Assembly (NCBI RefSeq): GCF_900155475.1
Contig: NZ_FXAM01000001.1
Coordinates: 1,041,501 to 1,105,500 of the forward strand
Direction of reading: 5' to 3'
Source: Methylomagnum ishizawai
GTDB lineage: Bacteria > Pseudomonadota > Gammaproteobacteria > Methylococcales > Methylococcaceae
Length of the DNA: 64,000 nt
The notes below the pieces were generated by a model that saw only the letters and a list, made by a program, of their open reading frames with translations, was not told the DNA's origin and searched no databases. Within the stretch, counting starts at the first letter, position 1. Every line of letters begins with the position of its first letter. Positions 1 through 8,558 of the stretch are shown here, one piece after another. A program made the translations under genes and the position numbers.

Positions 1-413
1 TCCTCAAGTTTGTAGACTTGGGTGTTTGGCAGGATGAACTCGGTCATTGGCCGTAGATGGTTGTCGAGGTGGTAGGGGTTTTTTAGGTAGGTTTCCAGAG
101 CGTGGGCGACCCATGCCTCGAAATCCATATTCTTGACATCGCCGAAGTGTTTTTTCCTGAATTTATATTCGCTTTCCAGTCTGCGGAAGGGATTCCTGAC
201 GACCATGAATTTATAATCGATGGGGGAATTTTTCAGGATGATGGAAAGCAGCGCGGCGTGGAAGTGCTGCGGGGAGCAAGGCAATCCTCCCGGATAAGAA
301 GTATCCATCAACCCCACATAATGCGGTGCCAGGAAATGCTCTATCGATGATCCCCCGGCTTTGGGGACATGGATAAATAAGACCAACTTTTTTTCTAGCA
401 TGAATAAAGGCAT
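1..413 (-). CDS. Sulfotransferase family protein, 5' part only (cut by window edge)
   Basis: Reading the reverse strand from position 413 gives an open frame that runs off the left edge. The N-terminal segment LFIHVPKAGGSSIEHFL is the 5'-phosphosulfate-binding loop of PAPS-dependent sulfotransferases (Sulfotransfer_2 type). A later VVRNPFRRLESEY matches the 3'-phosphate-binding RxPxxR..S block. Members move a sulfo group from PAPS to sugars or other acceptors; the acceptor here cannot be told. Two in-frame ATGs are possible (413 and 401) and neither has a clear Shine-Dalgarno, so the start is uncertain. The C-terminal half, which sets specificity, lies outside the window. Confidence 0.8.
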   Translation of the reverse strand, partial: MPLFMLEKKLVLFIHVPKAGGSSIEHFLAPHYVGLMDTSYPGGLPCSPQHFHAALLSIILKNSPIDYKFMVVRNPFRRLESEYKFRKKHFGDVKNMDFEAWVAHALETYLKNPYHLDNHLRPMTEFILPNTQVYKLE

Positions 414-530
414 AGGTTCACCATTCTCTAAACCGAACTAGGTTATCCGATTAATCTTGTCGCTTTCCGGTGGGACCGGTATTCCGGGGACGATCCCGGC
501 AGCGAGGGGTATAGCCATGGCGGGCGCTGG

Positions 531-3377
531 CTAGGCCGTTATAATCACCCTGACCGCATCCAGGCGCAGATTCGCCGCCTGGATGCAGGCGTTCATTTCC
601 AAGGCTTCTTCCTTGATCCGCTCCAATTCTTCTTTGCGGACGTTCGGGTTCACCCGCTTCAGGGCCACCATGCGCTTGAGTTCGCGGGTTTCCGCATCGA
701 CCATGCGCTTGGCGCTCTCGGCGACGAATTGGGGGAGCTTGGCCTTGGCCTCGCGTTCGGCCAGGGCCAGGAGTTGGGTGATGAGCTTGCGCTGGCCCCG
801 GATCAGTTCCACCGCCTGCTCGCGGTCGAATTGGCGCGGCTGGTCGATCAGGCTGTCGAAGGGCAGGGCGCCGAGGTTGTCGCCGGTCTGGTCGTAGAGG
901 AAGCGCAGCAAGGTGGGCGGGAAATAGCGCCCGATCCTGAGGCGTTTGGGCGCGGTGCAATCGACCAGGTAGAAGGCTTCGACCAGGAGTTGCCCCGGAT
1001 CGAGGTCGGGATGGCGCACCACGCTGAGGGCGGCGTTGCCCTGGCCGCCGTTCACGATCAAGTCCATCGCCCCGCGCACCATCGGGTGTTCCCAGGTCAG
1101 GAACAGCATGTCCTCGCGGGCCAGGCCGATGCGCCGGTTCAAGGTGACGGTGGCCCCGTCCTCGGTCAATTCCGGGAACTGGGTGCGGAGATGCTCGCCT
1201 TGTTGGAGGATGTGGCAATCCTCCGAGTGTTCCTCGACATTCACCCCGTAGACATCGAACACCTGTTCCAGATAGGGCCAGAGCTTGTCGTCGGCATCCT
1301 CGGCCTGGACCAGGGCCACCAACCGTCCGGCTTCCTCGTTGCGGCAGGAGTTGAGTTCCAGCAAACGGTCGCGGCCTTGGTGCAGGGCTTGTTGGATCGC
1401 GGCGGACAGGCGGGCGGCCTCGGCGATGAGCGCGTTTTCACGCGCCGGGTCGGGGCGCAGCAGCAGGTCGATCAGTTCCCCGTGCAAACGGGCGAACACG
1501 GCGGGCGCGGCCGGATTGGGTTGGGCGAAGGCGTTCAAGCCCTCGTGATACCAGCGGAACAGCAGGTGTTGGGCACCGCCCTCGAAATAGGCGGCATGGA
1601 TGCGGATGGTGTCGGCTTGGCCGATGCGGTCCAGGCGGCCGATGCGCTGTTCCAGCAAATCCGGGTTCAAGGGCAGGTCGAACAGGGCCAGATGGTGGGC
1701 GAATTGGAAATTGCGGCCTTCGCTGCCGATTTCCGAACACACCAGTACTTGCGCCCCATCCTCCGCATCGGCGAACCACGCTGCCGCCCGGTCGCGGGCG
1801 ACGATGCTCAAGCCTTCGTGGAACGCCGCCGCCTTGATCCCAGCCACGCGCAGGGCTTCTTCCAGGTCGATGGCGGTCTGGGCCTTGGCGCAGATCACCA
1901 GCACCTTGGCCGGGCGCAGTTGTTTCAAGGTTTGGGTTAGCCAGGACACCCTGGGGTCTTGTTTCCACCAATCGCCCGCGTCCTTGGGGAACAGGGTTTC
2001 CGGGTGCAGGCGGGCGGCGGGATCGTCGTCCGGCGCGGCACGGTAGGCCGCGGGCAGGGGCAGGGCGTGGCCCAGCAGTTCGCGGGCGGGGAAGCCCTGT
2101 ACCGTGGCGCGGGTGTTGCGGAACAGGATGCGGCCCGTGCCGTGGCGGTCCAGTAGCAGTTGGATCAAATCCTGGCGGGCTTGCGCCGCCGTCGCCGGGT
2201 TGCCCAGCCGCGCGAAGGTTTCCTCGGCCAAATCCTGGGTGATGAGGGCTTGGAGCCGGGCCAGGGTGTTGAGGTCGAGTGCTGGATCGTCCAGCAGGTG
2301 GTTGATGACATCGGCCAGCGCCTCGTATTCGCGCTCCTCTTCCAGGAAGCGCTCGTAACTATAGAAGCGGTCGGGGTCCAGCAATCTGAGGCGGGCGAAA
2401 TGGCTTTGCTTGCCGAGTTGTTCCGGGGTGGCGGTCAGCAGCAACAGGCCGGGCGAGACTTGGCCCAGCGCCTCGACGAGGGCGTATTCGGGGCTGGCTT
2501 GTTCTTCCGACCATTCGAGATGGTGGGCCTCGTCCACCACGCACAAATCCCAGCCCGCCGCCAGGGCGTGCGCCCGGTGGCGCGGGTCGTTGGCCAGGAA
2601 ATCCAGGCTGCACAGCACCAGTTGCTCGGTTTGGAACGGGTTGTCCTCGCCGGTTTCGGCGTAGCGCTCCTCGTCGAACAGGCTGAAGCGCAGGTTGAAG
2701 CGCCGCCGCATTTCCACCAGCCATTGATGCAGCAAGGGTTCCGGCACCAGGATCAACACCCGCTCGGCCCGGCCCGTCAGCAATTGATGGTGCATGATGA
2801 GGCCGGCTTCGATGGTCTTGCCCAGTCCCACCTCGTCGGCCAGCAGGACGCGGGGCGCGGCGCGGCGGGCGACTTCGTGGGCGATGTAAAGTTGGTGGGG
2901 GATGGCGCTGGTGCGTCCGCCGCACAGGCCCCGCACTTCCGATTGTTCCAGGCGGCCCAGCAGGTTCAGGGTGGCGTGGCGCAGGCGGAAGGTGGCGGAG
3001 CTGTCCAACTGGCCGGTGAACAGGCGGTCCTGCGGCTTGTTGAATTGCAGGAAATGGTTGAGTTCCATTTCTTCGAGGCGGGTTGGTGCGCCGTCCTCGT
3101 CGTTGCCCTCGTAGGTGAGGATGCCCTGTTGCTCCCGCACCGCCTCCACCTTCATTTTCCAGCCATCGACGCTTTCCACGGTTTCGCCGGGGTTGAAACG
3201 GACGCGGGTGAGCGGGGCGTTGTTGGCGGCGTAGGTGCGCCGTTCGCTGCTGGCGATGAAGAGCATCGTGACGCGGCTGTGTTCGACGGCAAGCACGATG
3301 CCGAGCCCCAATTCGGGCTCGGTTTCGCTGATCCAGCGTTGTCCGGGGACGAAGTCGGGCAAGGTCTGATCCTCCAA
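531..3377 (-). CDS. rapA: RNA polymerase-associated SWI2/SNF2 ATPase RapA (HepA)
   Basis: A 948-residue Swi2/Snf2-type translocase that recycles stalled RNA polymerase, close to the usual RapA length of about 970. The N-terminal 110 residues (PGQRWISETEPELGLG onward) form the RapA Tudor-like region. Walker A DEVGLGKTIE is at residues 181-190 and the DEAH box at 282-285. The helicase C lobe carries GSEGRNFQF and QRIGRLDRIGQ (motifs V and VI). The C-terminal third is the RapA-specific domain. It stands alone, with a 359-base gap upstream and the sulfotransferase fragment downstream on the same strand. Family assignment is secure. Confidence 0.95.
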   Translation of the reverse strand: MEDQTLPDFVPGQRWISETEPELGLGIVLAVEHSRVTMLFIASSERRTYAANNAPLTRVRFNPGETVESVDGWKMKVEAVREQQGILTYEGNDEDGAPTRLEEMELNHFLQFNKPQDRLFTGQLDSSATFRLRHATLNLLGRLEQSEVRGLCGGRTSAIPHQLYIAHEVARRAAPRVLLADEVGLGKTIEAGLIMHHQLLTGRAERVLILVPEPLLHQWLVEMRRRFNLRFSLFDEERYAETGEDNPFQTEQLVLCSLDFLANDPRHRAHALAAGWDLCVVDEAHHLEWSEEQASPEYALVEALGQVSPGLLLLTATPEQLGKQSHFARLRLLDPDRFYSYERFLEEEREYEALADVINHLLDDPALDLNTLARLQALITQDLAEETFARLGNPATAAQARQDLIQLLLDRHGTGRILFRNTRATVQGFPARELLGHALPLPAAYRAAPDDDPAARLHPETLFPKDAGDWWKQDPRVSWLTQTLKQLRPAKVLVICAKAQTAIDLEEALRVAGIKAAAFHEGLSIVARDRAAAWFADAEDGAQVLVCSEIGSEGRNFQFAHHLALFDLPLNPDLLEQRIGRLDRIGQADTIRIHAAYFEGGAQHLLFRWYHEGLNAFAQPNPAAPAVFARLHGELIDLLLRPDPARENALIAEAARLSAAIQQALHQGRDRLLELNSCRNEEAGRLVALVQAEDADDKLWPYLEQVFDVYGVNVEEHSEDCHILQQGEHLRTQFPELTEDGATVTLNRRIGLAREDMLFLTWEHPMVRGAMDLIVNGGQGNAALSVVRHPDLDPGQLLVEAFYLVDCTAPKRLRIGRYFPPTLLRFLYDQTGDNLGALPFDSLIDQPRQFDREQAVELIRGQRKLITQLLALAEREAKAKLPQFVAESAKRMVDAETRELKRMVALKRVNPNVRKEELERIKEEALEMNACIQAANLRLDAVRVIITA

Positions 3378-3736
3378 GGGCTTAGGGGTGTGGCGAAGGG
3401 GGGAATTGTAGCAGAGGGGGAGGGTGGGGGAGCGGGCGGGTGTGGGCCGGTATGGTGCTTGGCACGGGCGGTCTCAACTTCGGTACCTTTCTTTTGGGGC
3501 GGGAGGTCGGCACAGTTTAGCGTGACGTCTTATTTAAGAGGCTGTCGCGCATTGTACAATGACAGCGTTTGTGTTTGGGGATCAAGTAACTGGGTGGTTG
3601 GCCGGGTTTGTTATGGTTGGTCATGAAGATTGACTGAATTTGGGGCGATCCAATATAAACCTGTGGATTGCTTATTCTTCTGCGATTGCCCAAAGTAATA
3701 GTGTTCTCTGTGGAATGGAAATATCGAGGTTAAGGT
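3378..3736. other. 359-base intergenic region between divergent genes
   Basis: This gap separates the leftward rapA from the rightward hydrolase gene and should hold both promoters. The half near the hydrolase gene is clearly more AT-rich. The only structured feature seen is the inverted repeat at 3541-3566. No convincing -35/-10 pair was found by eye. Confidence 0.5.
3541..3566. promoter_or_regulatory. Nested inverted repeat, candidate operator
   Basis: GCTGTC (3541-3546) and GACAGC (3561-3566) are perfect complements. They enclose the 10-base palindrome ATTGTACAAT (3551-3560), placed off-centre. It lies about 165 bases upstream of rapA and 170 upstream of the hydrolase start, where an operator serving either gene could sit. 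No regulator is identified. Confidence 0.3.
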
Positions 3737-4792
3737 GTGAATGATATGAAGGCGATCAACGGATATATTAAGAAGGTCAGGCTGTACCGTAAGGCTGGGA
3801 GTATTTCGGAATCCATGGAGGCCTGCCTTGAAGCGATGGCACGCTTTCCAGATAGTTTCGACCTGTTGTATGAATACGCGGCGCTATTACATGCCGGACG
3901 CCAATACTCTAAGGAATGCGGGATTTTGGAGGGGCTTTTATCCATGGAGCAGGATAAAAGGCTGGCTCAGGATAGCCCGGAAGCCAGGAGTTTTTATCTG
4001 AGCCTGTGCAAAAGCTATCTCATGGCGAAAAAATATGCCGAGTTCGAGGCTTTATCCGAAGTGGCCCGGCATAAATTCACCATTCCGGCGGCACCCTTCC
4101 ATGTGGATAAGACATTCGAGCTGGTTATCAATAAGAAAGGTGCGCCTTTGATCATATTGTTCCAAGGCTTCAAACTCGGCGTGATCAAACAGTATTTCAG
4201 CATCAGCGAGCCCGAGGATATAAAATCGTTGAACATATCTGGCTTGCCCTATGCGTTCCAAGGGTTTTCCCGTGAATGTGGCGATTATAATTATCTCTTC
4301 GTCAAGGATAACTATCAATCCTGGTATTTGTTGAATTTCGACGGGTATGTAAAGTATATGCGTAATGTTATTGATGAGAGTGATGCTCCCCGTGTGGCTT
4401 GCGTCGGATTTTCATCGGGAGGGTTTGGCGCGATTGTTTTGGGCCAGGCTATCAATGCCGATATATCTATCGGAATGTCGCCGCAAACTATCGCGTTCGA
4501 GGTGTTTTCCAATCCATATAACCGGAAACTCAATAAGTTGTTCATGTTGAGTCTCAACCAATATTCAGATTTGGCCGCCCTCCAGGCACGGGAAGGCGGA
4601 TTCGGTCGCAAGGTTGCCATCTATGTGTGTGAGCGGAAGAAAGGGGACTATGAACAGGTGATGAGATTGGAGCAGGGCGATGCCAACCTCAAGATCGATT
4701 TTTTGAAGTGCGGTAATCATATGGTCGCCAGTTTCCTAGGTAAAAAAGCTTTGTTTGAAAAGCTCTTCGCCGATATCGCGGCGGCTTTTTAG
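3737..4792 (+). CDS. TPR-like N-terminus plus alpha/beta-hydrolase-fold protein, function unknown
   Basis: 351 residues. The GTG start at 3737 is preceded by GAGGT at 3726-3730, six bases upstream, a better site than for the ATG at 3746. Residues 10-110 look like helical TPR-type repeats (EACLEAMARFPDSFDLLYEYAALL). The C-terminal part has a nucleophile-elbow motif G-F-S-S-G (Ser226) and a late GNHMV with a possible catalytic His328, as in alpha/beta hydrolases. There is no signal peptide, so it is probably cytoplasmic. Substrate is unknown. Proteins of this layout occur near surface-polysaccharide genes, and a sulfotransferase lies 3.3 kb away, but the link is only inference. Composition is less GC-rich than the neighbours. 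Confidence 0.6.
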   Translation: MNDMKAINGYIKKVRLYRKAGSISESMEACLEAMARFPDSFDLLYEYAALLHAGRQYSKECGILEGLLSMEQDKRLAQDSPEARSFYLSLCKSYLMAKKYAEFEALSEVARHKFTIPAAPFHVDKTFELVINKKGAPLIILFQGFKLGVIKQYFSISEPEDIKSLNISGLPYAFQGFSRECGDYNYLFVKDNYQSWYLLNFDGYVKYMRNVIDESDAPRVACVGFSSGGFGAIVLGQAINADISIGMSPQTIAFEVFSNPYNRKLNKLFMLSLNQYSDLAALQAREGGFGRKVAIYVCERKKGDYEQVMRLEQGDANLKIDFLKCGNHMVASFLGKKALFEKLFADIAAAF

Positions 4793-4818
4793 CGGTATTT
4801 ATAGGGTCGAGCCGGGCG

Positions 4819-4890
4819 GGCATGTACTCATGCCTACCCTCTCCGAAGCGCTACGGTGGGCTGGGAATACCGGCCCACCCGGCTGTTTTT
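4819..4890 (+). repeat. Dispersed double-hairpin repeat, acting as terminator-like structure
   Basis: Two hairpins follow the hydrolase gene: GGCATG-TACT-CATGCC (4819-4834) and GGTGGGC (4855-4861) paired with GCCCACC (4873-4879), the second followed by CGGCTG and five T (4886-4890). The same arrangement, with the same GTACTCATGCC and GGGAATACCGGCCCACC words, occurs at 48100-48172. It is therefore a repeat family as well as a plausible rho-independent terminator for the upstream gene. Confidence 0.6.
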
Positions 4891-4928
4891 AAGATTACTA
4901 ATGGGTTTCAGCCATCGCCTTTATCCAT

Positions 4929-6401
4929 TTACGTTTCTGATTCCCCCATCCCGATATATTTCTTCACCGTCCTCCGGTCCAACCCCGAGCGCCGCGCCAC
5001 TTCCTCATAGGTCCGGCACCGCCCATACAGCCGCGCCAGATACCCCGCCAGCAATTCGTCGGCGGTCAACCCGCCTGCCGCCACCTGTTGCAGGAACACA
5101 TCCGGCGCGGCCCGCCCATCGGCCTGATAGCGCCCGGTCAGGCAGATGCGCCGCACGCATTGCTCCAACTCCCGCACATTGCCCGGCCAGGGATAATCGG
5201 CGGGCACCGAGGCGCGGGTGCGTTCCTCCACTCCGTCCACCAGGGCCAAGCCATCGGGACCGAAGGTCCGCACCAAGATCGCAGCCACCATCAGCCGCAA
5301 TTCCGCCGGGTTTTCCGCGATACGCTGGCGCAGCGGCGGCAGCGCGATCACATCGGAACACAGCCGGTAGAAGAAATCGTCGCGGAACCGCCCCTCCGCC
5401 CGCAATCGCCCCAGGTCGCGGTGGGTGGCGGCGATGACCCGGCCATTGAAGGCTTGCGGCTCGCGTCCGCCCACCGGGGTGAACCGGCGTTCTTGCAGCA
5501 CCGTCAGCAGTTTCAACTGGATCAGCGGTTCCACGTCGCCGATCTCGTCCATCAACACCGCGCCATGGGCGCTGCACCGGGCCAGCACGCCCTGGTGGTG
5601 GTCGATGGCCCCGCTGAACGCGCCCTTGCGATGGCCGAATAGCTCCGATTCGATCAGTCCCGCCGGGAATTGCGCCAGATTGATACTGACGAAGGCGCGG
5701 GTATAGCTCTCCTGGAAGCGTCGGGTTTTGGGATCGTAGGGGATGTAGCCGGAGTGGCCGATGGCGCGGGCGGCGGCGGTCTTGCCGGTGCCGGTCTCGC
5801 CCAGCAGCAGGGTGGAGAAATCCTCCATCCGTCCCACCAGGCAGCGCAGATACCAATCCGGGCGGAAGGTGAAGATGGCGTTCCACAACCGCATCCTGAG
5901 TTCCACCACGGCGGGGCACAGGCCGATGATTTCGCGTTCGATGCAATGGAAGCCGCGCCGCACTTGGTAGAACACGCCCAGGTAGCGGGCGCGGGCCTCG
6001 GCGTCCAGGCCCAGGTCCGCCAGTTCCGCCCACAGCGTGTCGGCGAAGGGCAGGGCCAGGGATTCCGCGCTCTGGGCCTGGCGTTCGATGAACTGGCCGA
6101 ATTCGTCGCGGAAGGCGTGATAGATGCGGAACAAGCCCACCCATTGCAGGATGCGGGCGTCTTCCGCCGGGTAGCGGTCCGGGCGCAAGCGGCCATCGGG
6201 GTCGAGTTCGCGCACCCGGCGCTCCACTTGTTCGATGGCGAGTTCCAAGGTCCGGGCCGGGTCCGCCGGGGCGTGGGAGTCGATCCCGGCGATGCGGCGG
6301 TCCAGCGCGGCCCGCTCCGGCCCGAAGGGATTGGCGAACACCGCTTCCGCCACCCAGCCGAAAAACCCGCGCTGCGCTTCGCTCAAGCGTAAGCCGGCCA
6401 T
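4929..6401 (-). CDS. Sigma-54-dependent activator with Fis-type HTH, divergent from pspA-like gene
   Basis: 490 residues if started at the ATG at 6401, which has a GGGGG stretch five to six bases upstream; an earlier ATG at 6440 would add 13 residues and has a poorer site. An uncharacterised helical domain of about 195 residues precedes the AAA+ domain. That domain has Walker A GETGTGKT (201-208), GAFSGA (260-265), a variant of the sigma-54-contacting GAFTGA loop, and Walker B VLMDEIG (282-288). The C-terminus EEVARRSGLDRRTVKKYI is a helix-turn-helix. No REC, GAF or PAS input domain is recognised. It probably activates the divergent sigma-54 promoter at 6524-6538. Confidence 0.85.
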   Translation of the reverse strand: MAGLRLSEAQRGFFGWVAEAVFANPFGPERAALDRRIAGIDSHAPADPARTLELAIEQVERRVRELDPDGRLRPDRYPAEDARILQWVGLFRIYHAFRDEFGQFIERQAQSAESLALPFADTLWAELADLGLDAEARARYLGVFYQVRRGFHCIEREIIGLCPAVVELRMRLWNAIFTFRPDWYLRCLVGRMEDFSTLLLGETGTGKTAAARAIGHSGYIPYDPKTRRFQESYTRAFVSINLAQFPAGLIESELFGHRKGAFSGAIDHHQGVLARCSAHGAVLMDEIGDVEPLIQLKLLTVLQERRFTPVGGREPQAFNGRVIAATHRDLGRLRAEGRFRDDFFYRLCSDVIALPPLRQRIAENPAELRLMVAAILVRTFGPDGLALVDGVEERTRASVPADYPWPGNVRELEQCVRRICLTGRYQADGRAAPDVFLQQVAAGGLTADELLAGYLARLYGRCRTYEEVARRSGLDRRTVKKYIGMGESET

Positions 6402-6478
6402 GAAAACCCCCGTGCTTTTTATGCTGGGGCTATTGTGCATAAAACGTCGGTCCAGGCCAAACCGGCTGGCCTATGAGT

Positions 6479-6496
6479 TAATCAAGCTATTGATTA
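6479..6496. promoter_or_regulatory. Inverted repeat, candidate upstream activator site
   Basis: TAATCAA-gcta-TTGATTA is a perfect 7-base inverted repeat with a 4-base loop, centred about 36 bases upstream of the -24 element. A related half-site, GGTTAATC, follows at 6502-6509. Position and symmetry fit the binding site of the divergent sigma-54 activator, although such sites often lie further upstream. Confidence 0.45.
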
Positions 6497-6523
6497 GTAA
6501 TGGTTAATCGCCGCGCATCGGGC

Positions 6524-6538
6524 TGGCATGCCGACTGC
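6524..6538 (+). promoter_or_regulatory. Sigma-54 (-24/-12) promoter of the pspA-like operon
   Basis: TGGCATGCCGACTGC matches the sigma-54 consensus TGGCACGNNNNTTGC at the invariant GG and GC with correct 10-base spacing, followed by T. Predicted transcription starts near 6550, 26 bases before the ATG at 6576. Its place beside a divergent sigma-54 activator supports it. Confidence 0.7.
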
Positions 6539-6575
6539 TTTAATAGGGTTGTCACAATCACCCGAGGCATCCCCC

Positions 6576-7238
6576 ATGAATCCCTTTAAACGCATCTTCG
6601 TCAGCGTCAAGGCCCAACTCAACGAAGTCGCCGGCGATTTCGAGAACCACGAAGCCGTGGCCGACGCGGCGATCCAGGAATTGGAAAGGCTGGCGGCCAC
6701 CACCCGCGTGCGGCTGGGCCGTCTCGACCGCGAACTGAAAGCCCTGGACGAACGCCACGCCGCTTTGCGCAAGGACGCCGCGCTCTGGGCCGAGCGGGCG
6801 GTGCGGGTCGCCGCCGAGGAAACGCGGGCGCTGGAATGCGTGCGGCGGCTGGAAGCCGTGGAACGCGAGGCCGGACAATTGGCCGTCTCCCTGCGCGAAA
6901 CCCAGGCACTGCGCCAGAAAATCCGCGCCGAACTGGACCGCCAGACCACCAAGCTGGAAGAAGCCAAGCGGCGGCGGACCTTGCTGAGTTCGCGCCAATT
7001 CCACCTGGAATATGCCCAGTTGTCCGACCCGCTGGGCGGCGCGGAGGCGGTCGATGCCGTGTTCGACCGCTGGGAAATACGGTTGGGCGCGGTGGAGCCG
7101 GACCTGGCCGAAGGTACCGGCTACGACGATCTCGCCGCCGAGTTTGAGCGCACCGAACAGGCCGAGAGCCTGCGCCGCCGTTTGGCCGGTCTGGTCGCCG
7201 CCAACCCCTCCCAATCCAACACCGAAACCGGGGAGTAA
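6576..7238 (+). CDS. PspA/IM30-like coiled-coil protein
   Basis: 220 residues from the ATG at 6576; upstream in-frame codons back to 6528 would overlap the sigma-54 promoter, so they are rejected. The sequence (NPFKRIFVSVKAQLNEVAGDFENHEAVADAAIQELE) is an amphipathic N-terminal helix followed by long charged heptad-rich helices from about 30 to 160, the PspA/IM30 layout, matching ESCRT-III-like membrane-remodelling proteins. It is divergent from a sigma-54 activator, as pspA is from pspF in E. coli, and is followed six bases later by a membrane protein gene. The role in maintaining the inner membrane under stress is inferred; sequence identity to true PspA appears modest. Confidence 0.65.
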   Translation: MNPFKRIFVSVKAQLNEVAGDFENHEAVADAAIQELERLAATTRVRLGRLDRELKALDERHAALRKDAALWAERAVRVAAEETRALECVRRLEAVEREAGQLAVSLRETQALRQKIRAELDRQTTKLEEAKRRRTLLSSRQFHLEYAQLSDPLGGAEAVDAVFDRWEIRLGAVEPDLAEGTGYDDLAAEFERTEQAESLRRRLAGLVAANPSQSNTETGE

Positions 7239-7244
7239 TCCGCC

Positions 7245-8495
7245 ATGAACCTTTATGACAGCGAATCCCAGGACCGCCGGGAATCCCCCAACTACCGGCC
7301 CGGCTTTTACCTGCGCCTGTTGGGCACCGCCATCCTGCTGTTGGCGATGGCCGATTTCCTGGTGCAGGGCTTGAACGGCCTCACGCCCAACTACCGCTAC
7401 TGGATTATGCCCGGCTTTTCGCTGTTGCTGGCCTTGTGCGGGCTGGTATGCGGCTACCTCTGGCACGACCACAAGGGAGCGCGGTTGTTCTTCGCCCTGG
7501 CTGCGGCCTTGGTGCCGGTGCAGTTCACCCAGTTGGGGGCATTGATCTACGCGCCACCCGTGGAACTGGCCGGGTCGGCGCTGTTGCTGGGCGATTTGGC
7601 CTTGAGCCTCGGGGTTGCCCTGCCCGTGGCCTACCTGGCGTTTTCCATCCTGGCCAAGCCGCGCCGGGCCAGTTTGTTGACGGAATTGTTCCTGGGCTGC
7701 GCTTTGTTCTTGCTTCCGAGCCGGGAACCGGAGGTCGTGGCGGTCTTATGCCTGGGCTTGTTCGGTTTGCTGCGGCTAGGCTGGGTCCGGCAGCGCCAGG
7801 ACGCCTTGATGCAGGCGGGCGAGGGCGTGGCCGCGCTGGCCTTGGCGCATTTGCCATTGATCATCATGATAGGACGTAGCGCTTTCCTGCCCTGGTCCTG
7901 GATCACCACGGCGGCGCTGTTGACGATCTTGGCGGTGGTGTTGTTCGTGGATGCCGCCCGCGCCGGGTTGCTCGGGGGCTGGGCGGAACCCATGGGCGCT
8001 TTGGCCGCTTTCCTGGCCTTGAACTGCTTGCTGCTGGCGCTGCCGGTCGGGGTGGGCGGGTTCGGCGGCTGGACCGCCCATGCCTTGGGTGGCGCGGCGC
8101 TGTTGTTCGCGCTGGGGCAGAAATCCCTGCGCCAGGGTCCGGCCTTGCGCGGTCTCGGCACTTTGCTCGCGTTGCTCGGTTGCTTCCTGTGCTTGGCGGT
8201 CCGCCGCGACCATGCCGCCGCCATGTTGTTCCTGGCGGTGGGCACGGCCTTGGTGTATGCCGGGATCGCTTATCGCCAGCGCTGGGTGTTGTTCGCGGGC
8301 ATCGTGGGGTATCTGGCGGGGGCGATTTTCTACGCCCGCTTCACCGTCAACCTGTACCAAGCCAGTCCGTGGCTGACCATGATCGGCCTGGGTATCGGCA
8401 TCTTGTTGTTCGCCTCCTTCCTAGAGAAGCAACGCAAGCCGCTGATGGAATGGGGGCAGCGCTGGTGGCGGACGGTGAATGCTTGGGGGCGGTGA
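7245..8495 (+). CDS. Polytopic inner-membrane protein, second gene of the pspA-like operon
   Basis: 416 residues with a soluble N-terminus of about 25 residues, then roughly ten to twelve hydrophobic segments with few charges (for example LLGTAILLLAMADFLVQGL). The short C-terminal tail is basic (EKQRKPLMEWGQRWWRTVNAWGR). A GGGGAG ribosome site lies nine bases before the ATG, inside the end of the pspA-like gene, so the two are translated from one message. No transporter signature or family is recognised. Context suggests it is the membrane partner or sensor of the PspA-like protein. Confidence 0.6.
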   Translation: MNLYDSESQDRRESPNYRPGFYLRLLGTAILLLAMADFLVQGLNGLTPNYRYWIMPGFSLLLALCGLVCGYLWHDHKGARLFFALAAALVPVQFTQLGALIYAPPVELAGSALLLGDLALSLGVALPVAYLAFSILAKPRRASLLTELFLGCALFLLPSREPEVVAVLCLGLFGLLRLGWVRQRQDALMQAGEGVAALALAHLPLIIMIGRSAFLPWSWITTAALLTILAVVLFVDAARAGLLGGWAEPMGALAAFLALNCLLLALPVGVGGFGGWTAHALGGAALLFALGQKSLRQGPALRGLGTLLALLGCFLCLAVRRDHAAAMLFLAVGTALVYAGIAYRQRWVLFAGIVGYLAGAIFYARFTVNLYQASPWLTMIGLGIGILLFASFLEKQRKPLMEWGQRWWRTVNAWGR

Positions 8496-8526
8496 GCGGT
8501 TGTCCCTCTGGACATCTACGGATTGC

Positions 8527-8551
8527 GGGCGGAATAGCGGATATTCCGCCC
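8527..8551. terminator. Hairpin between convergent genes
   Basis: GGGCGGAATA (8527-8536) and TATTCCGCCC (8542-8551) form a perfect 10-base stem with a 5-base loop between the convergent membrane-protein and CYP51 genes. Neither side has a T-run, so this is a stem without the classical intrinsic-terminator tail. Confidence 0.5.
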
Positions 8552-8558
8552 CACGCGC

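Noticed and set aside
451-1218. Long open frame on the minus strand inside rapA, and many similar frames in other genes
   Set aside because: Out-of-frame reading of a high-GC gene; protein is low-complexity Pro/Arg-rich with no domain.
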